From Salinibacterium sp. ZJ70 (lineage in GTDB: Bacteria > Actinomycetota > Actinomycetes > Actinomycetales > Microbacteriaceae), in contig NZ_CP061770.1 in assembly GCF_011751865.2 (NCBI RefSeq), forward strand, positions 1,426,001 to 1,490,000: 64,000 nucleotides of DNA. Direction: 5' to 3'. The notes under the pieces were generated by a model, which made no database searches, was not told the origin of the DNA, and saw nothing but the letters and a program-made list of their open reading frames with translations. Below are positions 25,331-36,657 of this stretch, piece after piece; position 1 is the stretch's first letter; every line of letters begins with the position of its first letter. A program made the position numbers and the translations under genes.

Positions 25331-25693
25331 TCAGCTCGAGACGCTGCCGCGACGCTCACGAAGCTGCTGGAGCGCGTCGTCGAGGATCTGCGTCGCCTCA
25401 CCCTCGGTGCGGCGCTCCTTCACATACGCGAGGTGCGTCTTGTACGGCTCCGTCTTCTGGAGCTGCGGAGGGTTGTCCTTGTCGCGACCGGCGGGAAGGC
25501 CGGTCGCGGGGCTGTCGATGATCTCAGGGATCTCCTCCGCAGCGAGAGTCGCCGCGAAATGCCGAACGGTCTCGTTGCCCTGAGCGTCCCAGTACGAGAC
25601 AGCAATGCGGTCCGCGTGGTATCCGCGGTCCTGCTCCCCCATGGGGCCTGAACCAACGCGCGAGCCGCGAATGGCGCTGCCGCCCGATGCCAT
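25331..25693 (-). CDS. rbpA: RNA polymerase-binding protein RbpA
   Basis: RbpA (120 aa) is an essential actinobacterial transcription factor that binds RNA polymerase and the principal sigma factor and stabilises the open complex. Family features are the N-terminal GGSAIRGSRVGSGP segment (core tail), the zinc-less beta barrel around VSYWDAQGNETVRHFAA, the basic linker, and a C-terminal sigma-interacting helix including THLAYVKERRTEGEATQIL. GAGGAG lies just before the ATG. Its presence confirms the actinobacterial origin. Confidence 0.97.
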   Translation of the reverse strand: MASGGSAIRGSRVGSGPMGEQDRGYHADRIAVSYWDAQGNETVRHFAATLAAEEIPEIIDSPATGLPAGRDKDNPPQLQKTEPYKTHLAYVKERRTEGEATQILDDALQQLRERRGSVSS

Positions 25694-25728
25694 ATTGTCT
25701 CCTCGAGTGGTGGTGGGAGGTGGCGCGA

Positions 25729-25992
25729 CTACGCGCCGACGCCGAACTTGGTGAGAAGTCCGAGCACCACGATCGAGAAGAACCAGGTGAGGCCCAACGC
25801 GACGGTGATGCGGTTGAGGTTGCGCTCGGCAACTCCGGACGCACCGAGGTTCGAGGTCACTCCTCCGCCGAACATGTCCGAGAGGCCGCCGCCGCGTCCC
25901 TTGTGAAGCAGGATCATCAGCGTCAGCAAGAGGCTGGTGATGCCGAGCAGGATCTGGAATGCGACCTGCACGATCGACCAGAGAACGTCCAT
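25729..25992 (-). CDS. secG: Preprotein translocase subunit SecG
   Basis: SecG (87 aa) is the small membrane partner of SecYE. It has two membrane helices (about residues 6-28, ILLGITSLLLTLMILL, and 60-82, VALGLTWFFSIVVLGLL) joined by the conserved HKGRGGGLSDMFGGG loop. AAAGG lies before the ATG. It follows tpiA, as in many actinobacteria where gap-pgk-tpiA-secG form one cluster. Confidence 0.96.
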   Translation of the reverse strand: MDVLWSIVQVAFQILLGITSLLLTLMILLHKGRGGGLSDMFGGGVTSNLGASGVAERNLNRITVALGLTWFFSIVVLGLLTKFGVGA

Positions 25993-26075
25993 GGGTAGCC
26001 TTTCGGGTCGGCCAGATGGCCGTGGTTCAGTATAGGCGAGGTCGGGGGGTGCCTGCCGTCATCAGGAGCGGTGGG

Positions 26076-26870
26076 TCAGATCGTGCCGACGTGGCTCTTG
26101 AAGCGCACGATGCTCGCGAACTCCTCGAGCTGCAGGCTCGCCCCGCCCACGAGGGCGCCGTCCACATCGGGCTCCTTCATGAAGCCGGCGATGTTGCTCG
26201 CCTTGACCGAACCGCCGTACAGGATGCGGGTCGCCGCGGCAGCGGCGTCTCCGAGGACCTCCGCGATGAGCACACGCAGAGCGGCGCACACCTGCTGGGC
26301 CTGCGCGCTCGTGGCTGCCTGGCCGGAGCCGATGGCCCACACGGGCTCGTAGGCGACGACGATCTCGGAGCCCTTGACCGCACCCTCGAGCGCGGTGCGC
26401 AGCTGGGCGACGGGCACAGCGCTCGGGCCGTGCTTCTCGAGGTCATCCGCGGTCTCGCCGACGCAGATGATCGGCACGAGGCCGTGGCGGTGGGCCGCCG
26501 CGACCTTGGACGCGACGATCTCGTCGGTCTCGCCGTGATACTCACGACGCTCCGAGTGTCCGATGATCACATACGACGACTTGAGTGCCGACAGGAACGC
26601 GCCCGAGATCTCGCCCGTGTAGGCACCCGAGTCGTGAGCGGAGATGTCCTGTCCGCCGAACTTGAGTTCGAGCTTGTCGCCCTCGACGAGCGACTGCACC
26701 GAGCGGATGTCGGTGAACGGGGGGAACACGGCGACCTCGGTCGAGCTGTAGTCGTGGTTCTTGTCCTGGAGCGTCCAGGCCAGCTTCTGCACAAAGGCGA
26801 TCGCCTGGAGGTGATCCAGGTTCATCTTCCAGTTGCCCGCAATAAGCGGGGTGCGGTCGTTCACTGCCAA
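26076..26870 (-). CDS. tpiA: Triosephosphate isomerase
   Basis: TpiA (264 aa) interconverts the two triose phosphates. Catalytic residues are visible: Lys15 in GNWKMN, His in IGHSERRE near residue 115, and Glu in AYEPVWAIG near 185. The start is most likely TTG 26870, because GGAGG stands 7 bases before it. GTG 26864, which overlaps the pgk stop as GTGA, is an equally typical coupled start but sits 13 bases from that site. Either way only two residues differ. Confidence 0.96.
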   Translation of the reverse strand: MAVNDRTPLIAGNWKMNLDHLQAIAFVQKLAWTLQDKNHDYSSTEVAVFPPFTDIRSVQSLVEGDKLELKFGGQDISAHDSGAYTGEISGAFLSALKSSYVIIGHSERREYHGETDEIVASKVAAAHRHGLVPIICVGETADDLEKHGPSAVPVAQLRTALEGAVKGSEIVVAYEPVWAIGSGQAATSAQAQQVCAALRVLIAEVLGDAAAAATRILYGGSVKASNIAGFMKEPDVDGALVGGASLQLEEFASIVRFKSHVGTI

Positions 26871-28093
26871 CCGAGGACCTCCAGTCCGGGGAGCTTCTTG
26901 CCTTCGAGGAACTCGAGACTTGCGCCGCCGCCGGTCGACACGTGGCCGAACTGGTCGTCGGAGAAGCCGAGCTGGCGCACGGCTGCTGCCGAGTCGCCTC
27001 CGCCGACGACACCGAGGCCGTCGACGTGGGTGAGCGCTTCGGCGACAGCACGGGTGCCGTTCGCGAACGCGGGGAATTCGAACACGCCCATCGGGCCGTT
27101 CCAGAACACGGTCTTCGACGAGCGCACGCGCTCGGCGAATGCCGCCGCCGTCTCGGGACCGATGTCGAGACCGACGCCCGAGGTGCCGAACGGGGTCTCT
27201 TCGATCGCATCGGCGGGCGCGACGACGTGGTCGGCGTCGGCAGCGAAGCCCGACGCGACGACGACATCCGTCGGCAGCACGATCTCGACGCCGCGCTCGG
27301 CGGCATCCGCGAGGTAGCCGCGGACGGTGTCGAGCTGGTCGGCCTCGAGGAGGCTCGACGCGACCTTGTGGCCCTGAGCCGCGAGGAAGGTGAAGAGCAT
27401 CCCGCCGCCGATGAGCAGCGCGTCGACGCGCGGAAGCAGGTGGCCGATGACGCCGAGCTTGTCGGACACCTTCGAGCCGCCGAGGACGACGGTGTAGGGG
27501 CGCTCCGGGTTCTCGGTGAGCTTGTCGAGCACGTCGAGCTCGGCCGCGATGAGCAGGCCGGCGGCGCTCGGAAGAGCCTTCTCGAGCTCGTAGACGCTCG
27601 CCTGCTTGCGGTGGACGACGCCGAAGCCGTCGGAGACGACGACATCGCCGAGGGCGGCGAGCTGGGCGGCGAATGCCACGCGCTCATCCTCGGACTTCGA
27701 GGCCTCACCGGGGTTGAAGCGCAGGTTCTCGAGCAGCACCACGCCGGGCGTGGGAGCGGCGGCTACGACGGCCGCTGCGTTGTCGCCGACGGTCTCGGGC
27801 GAGAACGCGACGTCGAGCTCGAGGAGCTCGGACAGGCGCGTCGCGACAGGTGCGAGGGAGTACTTGGGGTCGGGCGCGCCCTCGGGGCGGCCCAGGTGCG
27901 ACATCACGACGACCTTCGCACCGCGGGAGACGAGCTCGCGGATCGTCGGCACGGAGGCGCGGACGCGGCCGTCATCGGTGATGACGCCGTCCTTCAGGGG
28001 GACGTTGAGGTCGCAGCGCAGAAGCACCGTGCGACCCGCGAGGCCCTCGCCGCCGAGTTCGGCGGCGAGGGTCTCGATCGTGCGGAGAGTCAT
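26861..28093 (-). CDS. pgk: Phosphoglycerate kinase
   Basis: Pgk (410 aa) makes ATP from 1,3-bisphosphoglycerate. Family motifs are VLLRCDLNVPLKDG near residue 23, the basic patch MSHLGRPEG near 63, YTVVLGGSKVSDKL near 205, and the nucleotide loop VVGGGDSAAAVRQLG near 375. It lies between gap and tpiA, with only 9 bases after the gap stop and a small overlap with tpiA. Confidence 0.97.
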   Translation of the reverse strand: MTLRTIETLAAELGGEGLAGRTVLLRCDLNVPLKDGVITDDGRVRASVPTIRELVSRGAKVVVMSHLGRPEGAPDPKYSLAPVATRLSELLELDVAFSPETVGDNAAAVVAAAPTPGVVLLENLRFNPGEASKSEDERVAFAAQLAALGDVVVSDGFGVVHRKQASVYELEKALPSAAGLLIAAELDVLDKLTENPERPYTVVLGGSKVSDKLGVIGHLLPRVDALLIGGGMLFTFLAAQGHKVASSLLEADQLDTVRGYLADAAERGVEIVLPTDVVVASGFAADADHVVAPADAIEETPFGTSGVGLDIGPETAAAFAERVRSSKTVFWNGPMGVFEFPAFANGTRAVAEALTHVDGLGVVGGGDSAAAVRQLGFSDDQFGHVSTGGGASLEFLEGKKLPGLEVLGWQ

Positions 28094-28102
28094 CGAGTCG
28101 AC

Positions 28103-29850
<1,748 letters not shown>

Positions 29851-29878
29851 GCTGTCCTTCTTTCGTTCTTCCTGGTGG

Positions 29879-30856
29879 TCAGTCGTCGAAATCGGCGGGG
29901 AGGTTGGCGTCGGTTCCCGGCACCCCGAGTTCGACCGCGCGCTTGTCCGCCATCGCGAGGAGGCGACGGATGCGACCGGCGACGGCATCCTTGGTCATCG
30001 GCGGGTCGGCGAAGTGGCCGAGCTCGTCGAGGCTCGCGTCGCGGTGGGCGAGGCGAAGCTGGCCCGCGTACTGCAGGTGATCGGGAACTTCGTCCCCGAG
30101 GATCTCGAGCGCTCGCTCGACGCGCGCGCACGCGGCGACGGCCGCCTGCGCGGAGCGGCGGAGGTTGGCGTCGTCGAAGTTGACGAGACGGTTGGCGGTC
30201 GCGCGCACCTCGCGGCGCTGACGCAGCTCCTCCCACGCGGCGACAGCGGCATCCGCGCCCATGAGACGCAGCATCGCGGCGATCGCCTCGCCTTCGCGGA
30301 TGACCACGCGGTGCACGCCGCGCACCTCGCGCGCCTTCGCGGCGACCTTCAGTCGGCCGGCAGCGCCGACGAGCGCCATCGCGGCCTCGTTGCCGGGGCA
30401 GGTGACCTCGAGAGCCGCGGAGCGACCCGGATCGGTGAGGGTGCCGCGTGCGAGGAAGGCACCGCGCCAGATGGCGGCGAGCTCTTCGCGGTTGCCCGTC
30501 GTGAGGCGATTCGGAAGGCCGCGCACAGGGCGACGCCGCGCGTCGAGCAGGCCGGTCTGCCGAGCGAGGGTCTCTCCCCCATCGACGACGCGCACGACGA
30601 AGATGGGCGCCTTCTGCGTGCCGGCGCCGTTGATGACCTTGCCTTCGCTGCGCACGCCGTAGAGCTCCGCGAGGTCGCGGCGCACACGCTGCGCGACCTT
30701 CTGCGAGTCGAGCTCCGCCTCGACGGCGATGCGCCCCGAGATGATGTGCAGACCGCCTGAGAACCGCAGCAATGCCGCGAGCTCCGCCGCTCGGACGCTC
30801 GTCTTGCCGGTCGTCACGGCAACGAGCTCTTCCTTGACGTCTCCCGTCAGTGCCAC
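29879..30856 (-). CDS. whiA: WhiA-type DNA-binding regulator
   Basis: WhiA (325 aa) is a conserved Gram-positive transcription factor; in Streptomyces it controls sporulation and cell division with WhiB. It combines a degenerate LAGLIDADG homing-endonuclease fold in the N-terminal part ([28 protein letters not shown]) with a C-terminal helix-turn-helix region ([25 protein letters not shown], written here in pieces: [16 protein letters not shown]). The endonuclease catalytic residues are not conserved in this family. It follows rapZ, the usual order uvrC-rapZ-whiA. Confidence 0.95.
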   Translation of the reverse strand: MALTGDVKEELVAVTTGKTSVRAAELAALLRFSGGLHIISGRIAVEAELDSQKVAQRVRRDLAELYGVRSEGKVINGAGTQKAPIFVVRVVDGGETLARQTGLLDARRRPVRGLPNRLTTGNREELAAIWRGAFLARGTLTDPGRSAALEVTCPGNEAAMALVGAAGRLKVAAKAREVRGVHRVVIREGEAIAAMLRLMGADAAVAAWEELRQRREVRATANRLVNFDDANLRRSAQAAVAACARVERALEILGDEVPDHLQYAGQLRLAHRDASLDELGHFADPPMTKDAVAGRIRRLLAMADKRAVELGVPGTDANLPADFDD

Positions 30857-30904
30857 GCGTTCAATCCTCGTCTCGATTCGGTAGATGTCGAAGGGTGCAT
30901 GTCG

Positions 30905-31780
30905 TCACTCGCGTCCGAGGTCGCGGTGCCGCACCGTGACAGAGACTCCAGGGAGCTCGCGAAGGCGTGCTGCAACCTCTTCGGTGATGGCGACCGACCG
31001 GTGTTTTCCACCGGTGCATCCCACTCCGATCGTAGCGTGGCGCTTGTTCTCACGACGGTATCCGTCGACGACAGAGGCGAGAGCGGCGACGTAGTGGTCG
31101 ACGAACTCCGTGACCCCCGGCTGCGAGAGCACGTAATCGCGCACGGGTGCGTCGATGCCGGTCTGGTGCGCGAGCTCCGGGATCCAGTACGGATTCGGAA
31201 TGAACCGCATGTCGGCGAGCATGTCGGCGTCGGACGGCGCACCGTACTTGAATCCGAAGCTGACGACCGTGAGCTTGAGGCTCGGTGTGGAGGCCTCGGA
31301 GAACGTCTCGGCGACGCGCATCGCGAGCTGGTGGACGTTGAGATCGGAGGTGTCGATCACCTGGTCGCTGAGTTCGCGCAGGCCGCGCGTGTGCACGCGC
31401 TCGGACGCGATGCCGTCGATGATCGTGCCGTCGCCCTGCAGCGGGTGCGGGCGCCGGACCTGCTCGAAGCGCCGTACGAGCGCGGCGTCGGTGGCGTCGA
31501 GGAAGAGCACCCGGGCACGGCCCGCGGCATGCAGCTCGGCGATGACCTCCTGCGCGTCCTCGAACAGACGCCCGCCGCGGACGTCGACGACCGCGGCGAT
31601 GCGAGGGATCGCCGATCCGGTGTGCGCGCCGAGGTCGGCGAGCGGGCGGAGCATCTGCGGCGGGAGGTTGTCGACGACGTACCAGCCGAGGTCCTCGAGT
31701 GCGTTCGCGGCCGTCGAGCGGCCCGCACCCGACATCCCGGTCACGATGAGCAGTTCGAGCTCGTCGCTGGAATCAGTCAT
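30905..31780 (-). CDS. rapZ: RNase adapter/nucleotide-binding protein RapZ
   Basis: RapZ (291 aa) has an N-terminal P-loop kinase-like domain with Walker [10 protein letters not shown] at residues 15-23, and a C-terminal domain holding the conserved [10 protein letters not shown] segment near residue 255. In E. coli RapZ guides RNase E to a small RNA; in Gram-positives its role is less clear and may relate to cell-wall metabolism. Its start overlaps the uvrC stop by 4 bases (ATGA), so the two are co-translated. Confidence 0.94.
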   Translation of the reverse strand: MTDSSDELELLIVTGMSGAGRSTAANALEDLGWYVVDNLPPQMLRPLADLGAHTGSAIPRIAAVVDVRGGRLFEDAQEVIAELHAAGRARVLFLDATDAALVRRFEQVRRPHPLQGDGTIIDGIASERVHTRGLRELSDQVIDTSDLNVHQLAMRVAETFSEASTPSLKLTVVSFGFKYGAPSDADMLADMRFIPNPYWIPELAHQTGIDAPVRDYVLSQPGVTEFVDHYVAALASVVDGYRRENKRHATIGVGCTGGKHRSVAITEEVAARLRELPGVSVTVRHRDLGRE

Positions 31781-33690
31781 TGATGATCTTCCCGTCGGTC
31801 TCCTCCCAGCCTACTCGCGATGGCTTCCGCCAGCTGCGGTCCGATGCCCTTCACCTCCGCGATCTCGTCGATGCTCGCCGCCTTGAGACGCGCGACGGAT
31901 CCGAAGTGCCGCAGCAGCTGCTTCGATCGGGACGGACCGAGGCCCGGGATCTCCGAGAGCACGCTGCCGATGTCGGCACGGCGCTTCTGGCGCTGGAAGG
32001 TGATCGCGAACCGGTGCGCCTCGTCGCGGATGCGCTGGATGAGGAAGAGCGCCTCGCTTCCGCGCGGGAGGATGACCGGGAACTCGTCGTCGGGAAGCCA
32101 GATCTCCTCGAGGCGCTTGGCGATGCCGACGAGCGGGATGTCGGTGATCCCGAGGTCGTCGAAGACCGCCTGCACCGCCTGCACCTGCGGCTGCCCGCCG
32201 TCGACGATGATGAGCCCCGGACGGTACGCGAAGCGCTTGCGAGGCTTGACGACGCCGTCTGCGTCGAGCTCCTCCGGTGCGCTGCCCGCGTCGGGATCCT
32301 CGTCGAGGTGCGCAAGACGTCGGCGAAGCACCTGGGCCATCGACTCGGTGTCGTCGACCGTCCCCGTGACAGCGAACTTGCGGTAGTCGGACTTCTTCGC
32401 CAGACCGTCTTCGAACACCACCATCGACGCGACGACGTTCGTGCCGCCGAGGTGCGACACGTCGTAGCACTCCATGCGCAGAGGCGCCTCGTCGAGCCCG
32501 AGAGCCTCCTGGAGCTCGGTGAGCGCCTGGGTGCGGGCGACGTAGTCCGACGTACGACGCGTCTTGTAGAGCGCGAGCGACTGCTTCGCGTTGAGGGTCG
32601 CGGTCTGCAGCACCGCGGCCTTCTCGCCGCGCTGCGCTGTCTTGAGGGTCACGGATCCGCGCTCACGCCGACTGCCGAGCCACGTCGAGAGGGCATCCGC
32701 ATCGTCCGGCAGAACCGGCACGATGATCTCGCGCGGGGGCGCGTCGTTCTCGTACGCGGTCTCGATGACCGACTCGACGAGCTCACCGGGGGTGATGTCG
32801 AGCTCCTTGTCGACGACCCATGTGCGCGCACCCCGGATGCGACCGCCTCGCACGATGAACTGCTGCACCGCGGCGGCCAGCTCGTCCTCCTCGATGCCGA
32901 ACACGTCGACGTCGACATCGTCGGAGAGCACGACGGCGCTCTTCTCGAGCACGTTCTCGAGCGCCTGGATGCGGTCGCGGATGCGGGCCGCGCGCTCGTA
33001 CTCGAGCGCCGCCGCGGCATCCGCCATCTCCTTCTGCAGCATCGTGATCGCGCGGCGGTCGTGGCTCGCCATGAAGGCCACGAACTCGTCGACGATCCGG
33101 CGGTGCTCCTCGATCGTGACCTTCTGCGAGCACGGGCCGCCGCAGCGTCCGATCTGCCCCGCGAAGCACGGGCGCCCGCTCTGCATCGCCCGCTTGTAGG
33201 CGGAGTCGGAGCAGGTGCGGATGGGGAACGCCTTCACCATCAGGTCGATCGTCTCGCGCACCGCCCACACCTTCGGATACGGACCGAAGTACTTCGCTCC
33301 GCGGATGCGGTGGTTGCGGCTCACCATGACGCGAGGCGCCTCGTCGGCGAGGGTCACGACGAGGTACGGATAGCTCTTGTCGTCGCGGAACTTGACGTTG
33401 TACGGCGGCGAGTACTCCTTGATCCAGGTGTACTCGAGCTGCAGAGCCTCGACGTCGTTCGCGACCACCGTCCACTCGACCTTCGAGGCCGCGAGCACCA
33501 TGTGCCGGGTGCGCTCGTGGAGGCTCCGCAGCGGCTGGAAGTAGTTGGAGAGTCGCTGGCGCAGGTTGATGGCTTTGCCGACGTAGAGGATGCGCCCGCT
33601 TGCGTCAGAGAACCGGTAGACACCCGGTGCGGTCGGGATCTCCCCCGCCTTCGGCCGCCAGGGCAGCACGTCGGCGCGCGGGGCGGCCAC
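31777..33690 (-). CDS. uvrC: Excinuclease ABC subunit C
   Basis: UvrC (637 aa) makes both incisions in nucleotide-excision repair. The GIY-YIG nuclease domain is at the N-terminus ([20 protein letters not shown], residues 22-41). A Cys cluster follows (CSDSAYKRA ... [13 protein letters not shown]) that in other UvrC proteins can bind an Fe-S cluster. The UvrB-binding UVR motif lies near residue 210, an RNase H-like C-nuclease domain includes [10 protein letters not shown], and two helix-hairpin-helix motifs end the chain ([29 protein letters not shown]). Start GTG 33690, one base after the uvrA stop. Confidence 0.97.
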   Translation of the reverse strand: MAAPRADVLPWRPKAGEIPTAPGVYRFSDASGRILYVGKAINLRQRLSNYFQPLRSLHERTRHMVLAASKVEWTVVANDVEALQLEYTWIKEYSPPYNVKFRDDKSYPYLVVTLADEAPRVMVSRNHRIRGAKYFGPYPKVWAVRETIDLMVKAFPIRTCSDSAYKRAMQSGRPCFAGQIGRCGGPCSQKVTIEEHRRIVDEFVAFMASHDRRAITMLQKEMADAAAALEYERAARIRDRIQALENVLEKSAVVLSDDVDVDVFGIEEDELAAAVQQFIVRGGRIRGARTWVVDKELDITPGELVESVIETAYENDAPPREIIVPVLPDDADALSTWLGSRRERGSVTLKTAQRGEKAAVLQTATLNAKQSLALYKTRRTSDYVARTQALTELQEALGLDEAPLRMECYDVSHLGGTNVVASMVVFEDGLAKKSDYRKFAVTGTVDDTESMAQVLRRRLAHLDEDPDAGSAPEELDADGVVKPRKRFAYRPGLIIVDGGQPQVQAVQAVFDDLGITDIPLVGIAKRLEEIWLPDDEFPVILPRGSEALFLIQRIRDEAHRFAITFQRQKRRADIGSVLSEIPGLGPSRSKQLLRHFGSVARLKAASIDEIAEVKGIGPQLAEAIASRLGGDRREDHQ

Positions 33691-33691
33691 G

Positions 33692-36595
33692 TCAGCTGGC
33701 CTTCCGACGACCCCGGCCTGCGGCCTCCGACTCGAGCAGCTCCGCGAGGAAGCGACCTGTGTGGCTCGCGGGATTCTTCGCGACCTTCTCGGGCGTGCCT
33801 GTCGCGATCACCTGGCCGCCGCCCGAACCGCCCTCAGGGCCCATGTCGATCAGCCAGTCGGCACTCTTGATCACATCGAGGTTGTGCTCGATGACGATGA
33901 CCGAGTTGCCCTTGTCGACGAGGCTGTTGAGCACGAGAAGCAGCTTGCGCACGTCTTCGAAGTGCAGACCGGTCGTCGGCTCGTCGAGCACGTAGATGGA
34001 GCGGCCGTTGGAGCGCTTCTGCAGCTCGGTTGCGAGCTTGACGCGCTGGGCCTCTCCGCCCGACAGGGTCGTGGCGCTCTGGCCGAGGCGAACGTAGCCG
34101 AGGCCCACATCGACGAGCGTCTTGAGGTAGCGGTGGATCGCGCTGATCGGCTCGAAGAACTCGGCGGCCTCGGCGATCGGCATGTCGAGCACCTCGGCGA
34201 TGTTCTTGCCCTTGTAGCGCACCTGCAGCGTGTCGCGGTTGTAGCGCGCACCTTCGCAGACCTCGCACACGACGTAGACGTCGGGCAGGAAGTTCATCTC
34301 GATCTTGATCGTGCCATCGCCGGAGCAGTTCTCGCAGCGTCCGCCCTTGACGTTGAAGCTGAAGCGACCCGGCTGGTAGCCGCGCGCCTTCGCCTCCATC
34401 GTCTCGGCGAAGAGCGTGCGGATGCGGTCGAAGACCCCGGTGTAGGTGGCCGGGTTCGAGCGCGGGGTGCGGCCGATGGGGGCCTGATCCACGTGCACGA
34501 CCTTGTCGAGGTGCTCGAGGCCCGTGACCCGCTTGTGCTTGCCGGGCACCTGACGTGCGCCGTTGAGGTTGTTGGCGAGCACCTTGTAGAGGATGTCGTT
34601 GACGAGGCTCGACTTGCCGGAGCCCGAGACGCCCGTGACGGCGGTGAGCACACCGAGCGGGAACTCCGCGGTGACGTTCTGCAGGTTGTTGGTCTGCGCC
34701 CCTTCGACGACGATCTTGCGACTGCGGTCGATGGGCCGGCGCTTCTTCGGCATCTCGATCGCCCGCCGACCGGCGAGGTAGTCGCCCGTCACGGATCCGC
34801 GGTTCTCGAGGAGCGTCTCGTACGAACCCGAGTGCACGACCTTGCCGCCGTGCTCCCCCGCGCCCGGTCCGATGTCGACGACCCAGTCGGCCGTGCGGAT
34901 GGTGTCTTCGTCGTGTTCGACGACGATGAGCGTGTTGCCGAGGCCCTTGAGCTTCACGAGGGTGTCGATGAGCCGGCGGTTGTCGCGCTGGTGGAGGCCG
35001 ATCGAGGGCTCATCGAGCACATACAGCACGCCCGTGAGGCCGGATCCGATCTGTGTCGCCAGGCGGATGCGCTGGGCCTCGCCACCCGACAGCGACCCCG
35101 CGGCGCGCGACATCGTGAGGTAGCCGAGCCCCACCTCGAGCAGGAACTCGAGGCGCAGCCGGATCTCGCGCAGCACCTGCGCGGCGATGCGGGCTTCACG
35201 GTCGGTCAGCTCGAGCTTGTTCATGAAGTCATAGGCGTCGGTGAGGCTCAGGTCGGCGACGGACGAGATGCTGTGGCCGGCCACGAGCACCGCGAGCACC
35301 TCCGGCTTCAGGCGACGACCTTCGCAGACGGGGCACGGCACCTCGCGGAGGTACTCGCCGAAGCGCTGCTGCGACCAGTCGCTCTCGGCTTCCTTGTACT
35401 TGCGCTCGATGTAGGGCATGACGCCCTCGAAGCCCGTCGAGTACTTCACCGTGCGGCCGAAGCGGTTGCGCCACTGCACGGTGACCTCGAAGTCGTTGCC
35501 GTGGAGCACGGCCGTCTGCACCTCGCTCGGCAGCTTCTTCCACGGGGTGTCGAGCGAGAAGTCGAGATCCTTCGCGAGCCCCTGCAGCAGGCGCTGGAAG
35601 TAGGTGTAGACGCCCTTGCCGCCCTGGTTCCAGGGCAGGATGACGCCCTCGTTGAGGCTCAGATCCGGGTCGCCGATGACGAGGCCGGTGTCGACCGCCA
35701 TCTTGGTGCCGAGGCCGGAGCATTCGGGGCAGGCGCCGAAGGGCGCATTGAACGAGAACGTGCGGGGCTCGATCTCGGTGAGCGCGATCGGGTGGTTGTT
35801 GGGGCACGCGAGCTTCTCGCTGAACGAGCGGCGACGCGTCGTCGACCCTTCCTCCTCGTCCACGAAGTCGATCTCGACGACGCCGTTCGCGAGCCGCAGA
35901 GCAGTCTCGACCGAGTCGGTGACGCGCGTCAGGAGATCATCGGAGGCGACGAGGCGGTCGACGACGACCGCGATGTCGTGCTTGTACTGCTTCTTGAGCT
36001 TGGGCGGTTCGGTGAGCTGAACGAGCTCCCCGTCGACGACCGCACGCGAGTATCCGGACGCGGAGAGCTCCGCGAAGAGGTCGACGAACTCGCCCTTCTT
36101 CTGGGAGATCACGGGGGCGATGACCTGGTAGCGGGTGCCCGTCGGCAGCTCCATGAGCTGGTCGGCGATCTGCTGCACCGTCTGGCGCTGGATCTTCTCG
36201 CCGCACTGCGGACAGTGGGGCTCGCCGATGCGCGCCCACAGCAGTCGCATGTAGTCGTAGATCTCGGTGATCGTGCCGACCGTGGAGCGCGGGTTGCGGT
36301 TGGTCGACTTCTGGTCGATCGAGACCGCAGGGCTGAGGCCCTCGATGAAGTCGACGTCCGGGCGGTCCACCTGACCGAGGAACTGTCGCGCATAGGCGGA
36401 CAGCGACTCGACGTAGCGACGCTGACCCTCGGCGAAGATCGTGTCGAAGGCGAGCGACGACTTGCCCGACCCGGAGAGCCCCGTGAAGACGACGAGCGAG
36501 TCGCGCGGGATCTCGAGGTCGACGTTCTTCAGGTTGTGCACGCGAGCGCCGCGGACGCTCAGCTTCTGGGTTCCGGAGACAGGGGTGATCGACAC
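33692..36595 (-). CDS. uvrA: Excinuclease ABC subunit A
   Basis: UvrA (967 aa) is the damage-sensing ATPase of nucleotide-excision repair. Two ABC modules are split by insertions: the first Walker A is GLSGSGKSS, the second GVSGSGKSS, each with LSGGEAQR. The zinc-binding cysteines are seen in [33 protein letters not shown] and [12 protein letters not shown] 36595 is chosen as start because TAACAT lies 7 bases before it and because [21 protein letters not shown], given here in part, matches the family N-terminus; ATG 36604 and ATG 36625 are in frame upstream. Confidence 0.96.
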   Translation of the reverse strand: MSITPVSGTQKLSVRGARVHNLKNVDLEIPRDSLVVFTGLSGSGKSSLAFDTIFAEGQRRYVESLSAYARQFLGQVDRPDVDFIEGLSPAVSIDQKSTNRNPRSTVGTITEIYDYMRLLWARIGEPHCPQCGEKIQRQTVQQIADQLMELPTGTRYQVIAPVISQKKGEFVDLFAELSASGYSRAVVDGELVQLTEPPKLKKQYKHDIAVVVDRLVASDDLLTRVTDSVETALRLANGVVEIDFVDEEEGSTTRRRSFSEKLACPNNHPIALTEIEPRTFSFNAPFGACPECSGLGTKMAVDTGLVIGDPDLSLNEGVILPWNQGGKGVYTYFQRLLQGLAKDLDFSLDTPWKKLPSEVQTAVLHGNDFEVTVQWRNRFGRTVKYSTGFEGVMPYIERKYKEAESDWSQQRFGEYLREVPCPVCEGRRLKPEVLAVLVAGHSISSVADLSLTDAYDFMNKLELTDREARIAAQVLREIRLRLEFLLEVGLGYLTMSRAAGSLSGGEAQRIRLATQIGSGLTGVLYVLDEPSIGLHQRDNRRLIDTLVKLKGLGNTLIVVEHDEDTIRTADWVVDIGPGAGEHGGKVVHSGSYETLLENRGSVTGDYLAGRRAIEMPKKRRPIDRSRKIVVEGAQTNNLQNVTAEFPLGVLTAVTGVSGSGKSSLVNDILYKVLANNLNGARQVPGKHKRVTGLEHLDKVVHVDQAPIGRTPRSNPATYTGVFDRIRTLFAETMEAKARGYQPGRFSFNVKGGRCENCSGDGTIKIEMNFLPDVYVVCEVCEGARYNRDTLQVRYKGKNIAEVLDMPIAEAAEFFEPISAIHRYLKTLVDVGLGYVRLGQSATTLSGGEAQRVKLATELQKRSNGRSIYVLDEPTTGLHFEDVRKLLLVLNSLVDKGNSVIVIEHNLDVIKSADWLIDMGPEGGSGGGQVIATGTPEKVAKNPASHTGRFLAELLESEAAGRGRRKAS

Positions 36596-36602
36596 TGAAC
36601 TC

Positions 36603-36608
36603 ATGTTA
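36603..36608 (-). promoter_or_regulatory. -10 box of uvrA
   Basis: TAACAT (36608-36603) is followed by GAGTTCA and GTG 36595. The ATG at 36604 overlaps this box and is therefore unlikely to be the start if this promoter is used. No LexA-like palindrome is seen nearby. Confidence 0.4.
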
Positions 36609-36657
36609 GTTCCGACCGCTGACATACCGCCGGGTGTCGCTTGGTCGAAGGGATGGG

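Noticed and set aside
33761..36598. A 945-codon plus-strand frame opposite uvrA
   Set aside because: It mirrors the uvrA codons and has no start signal or recognisable domain.
36603..36625. ATG 36604 or ATG 36625 as the uvrA start
   Set aside because: ATG 36604 overlaps the likely -10 box, and family alignment begins nearer to GTG 36595.
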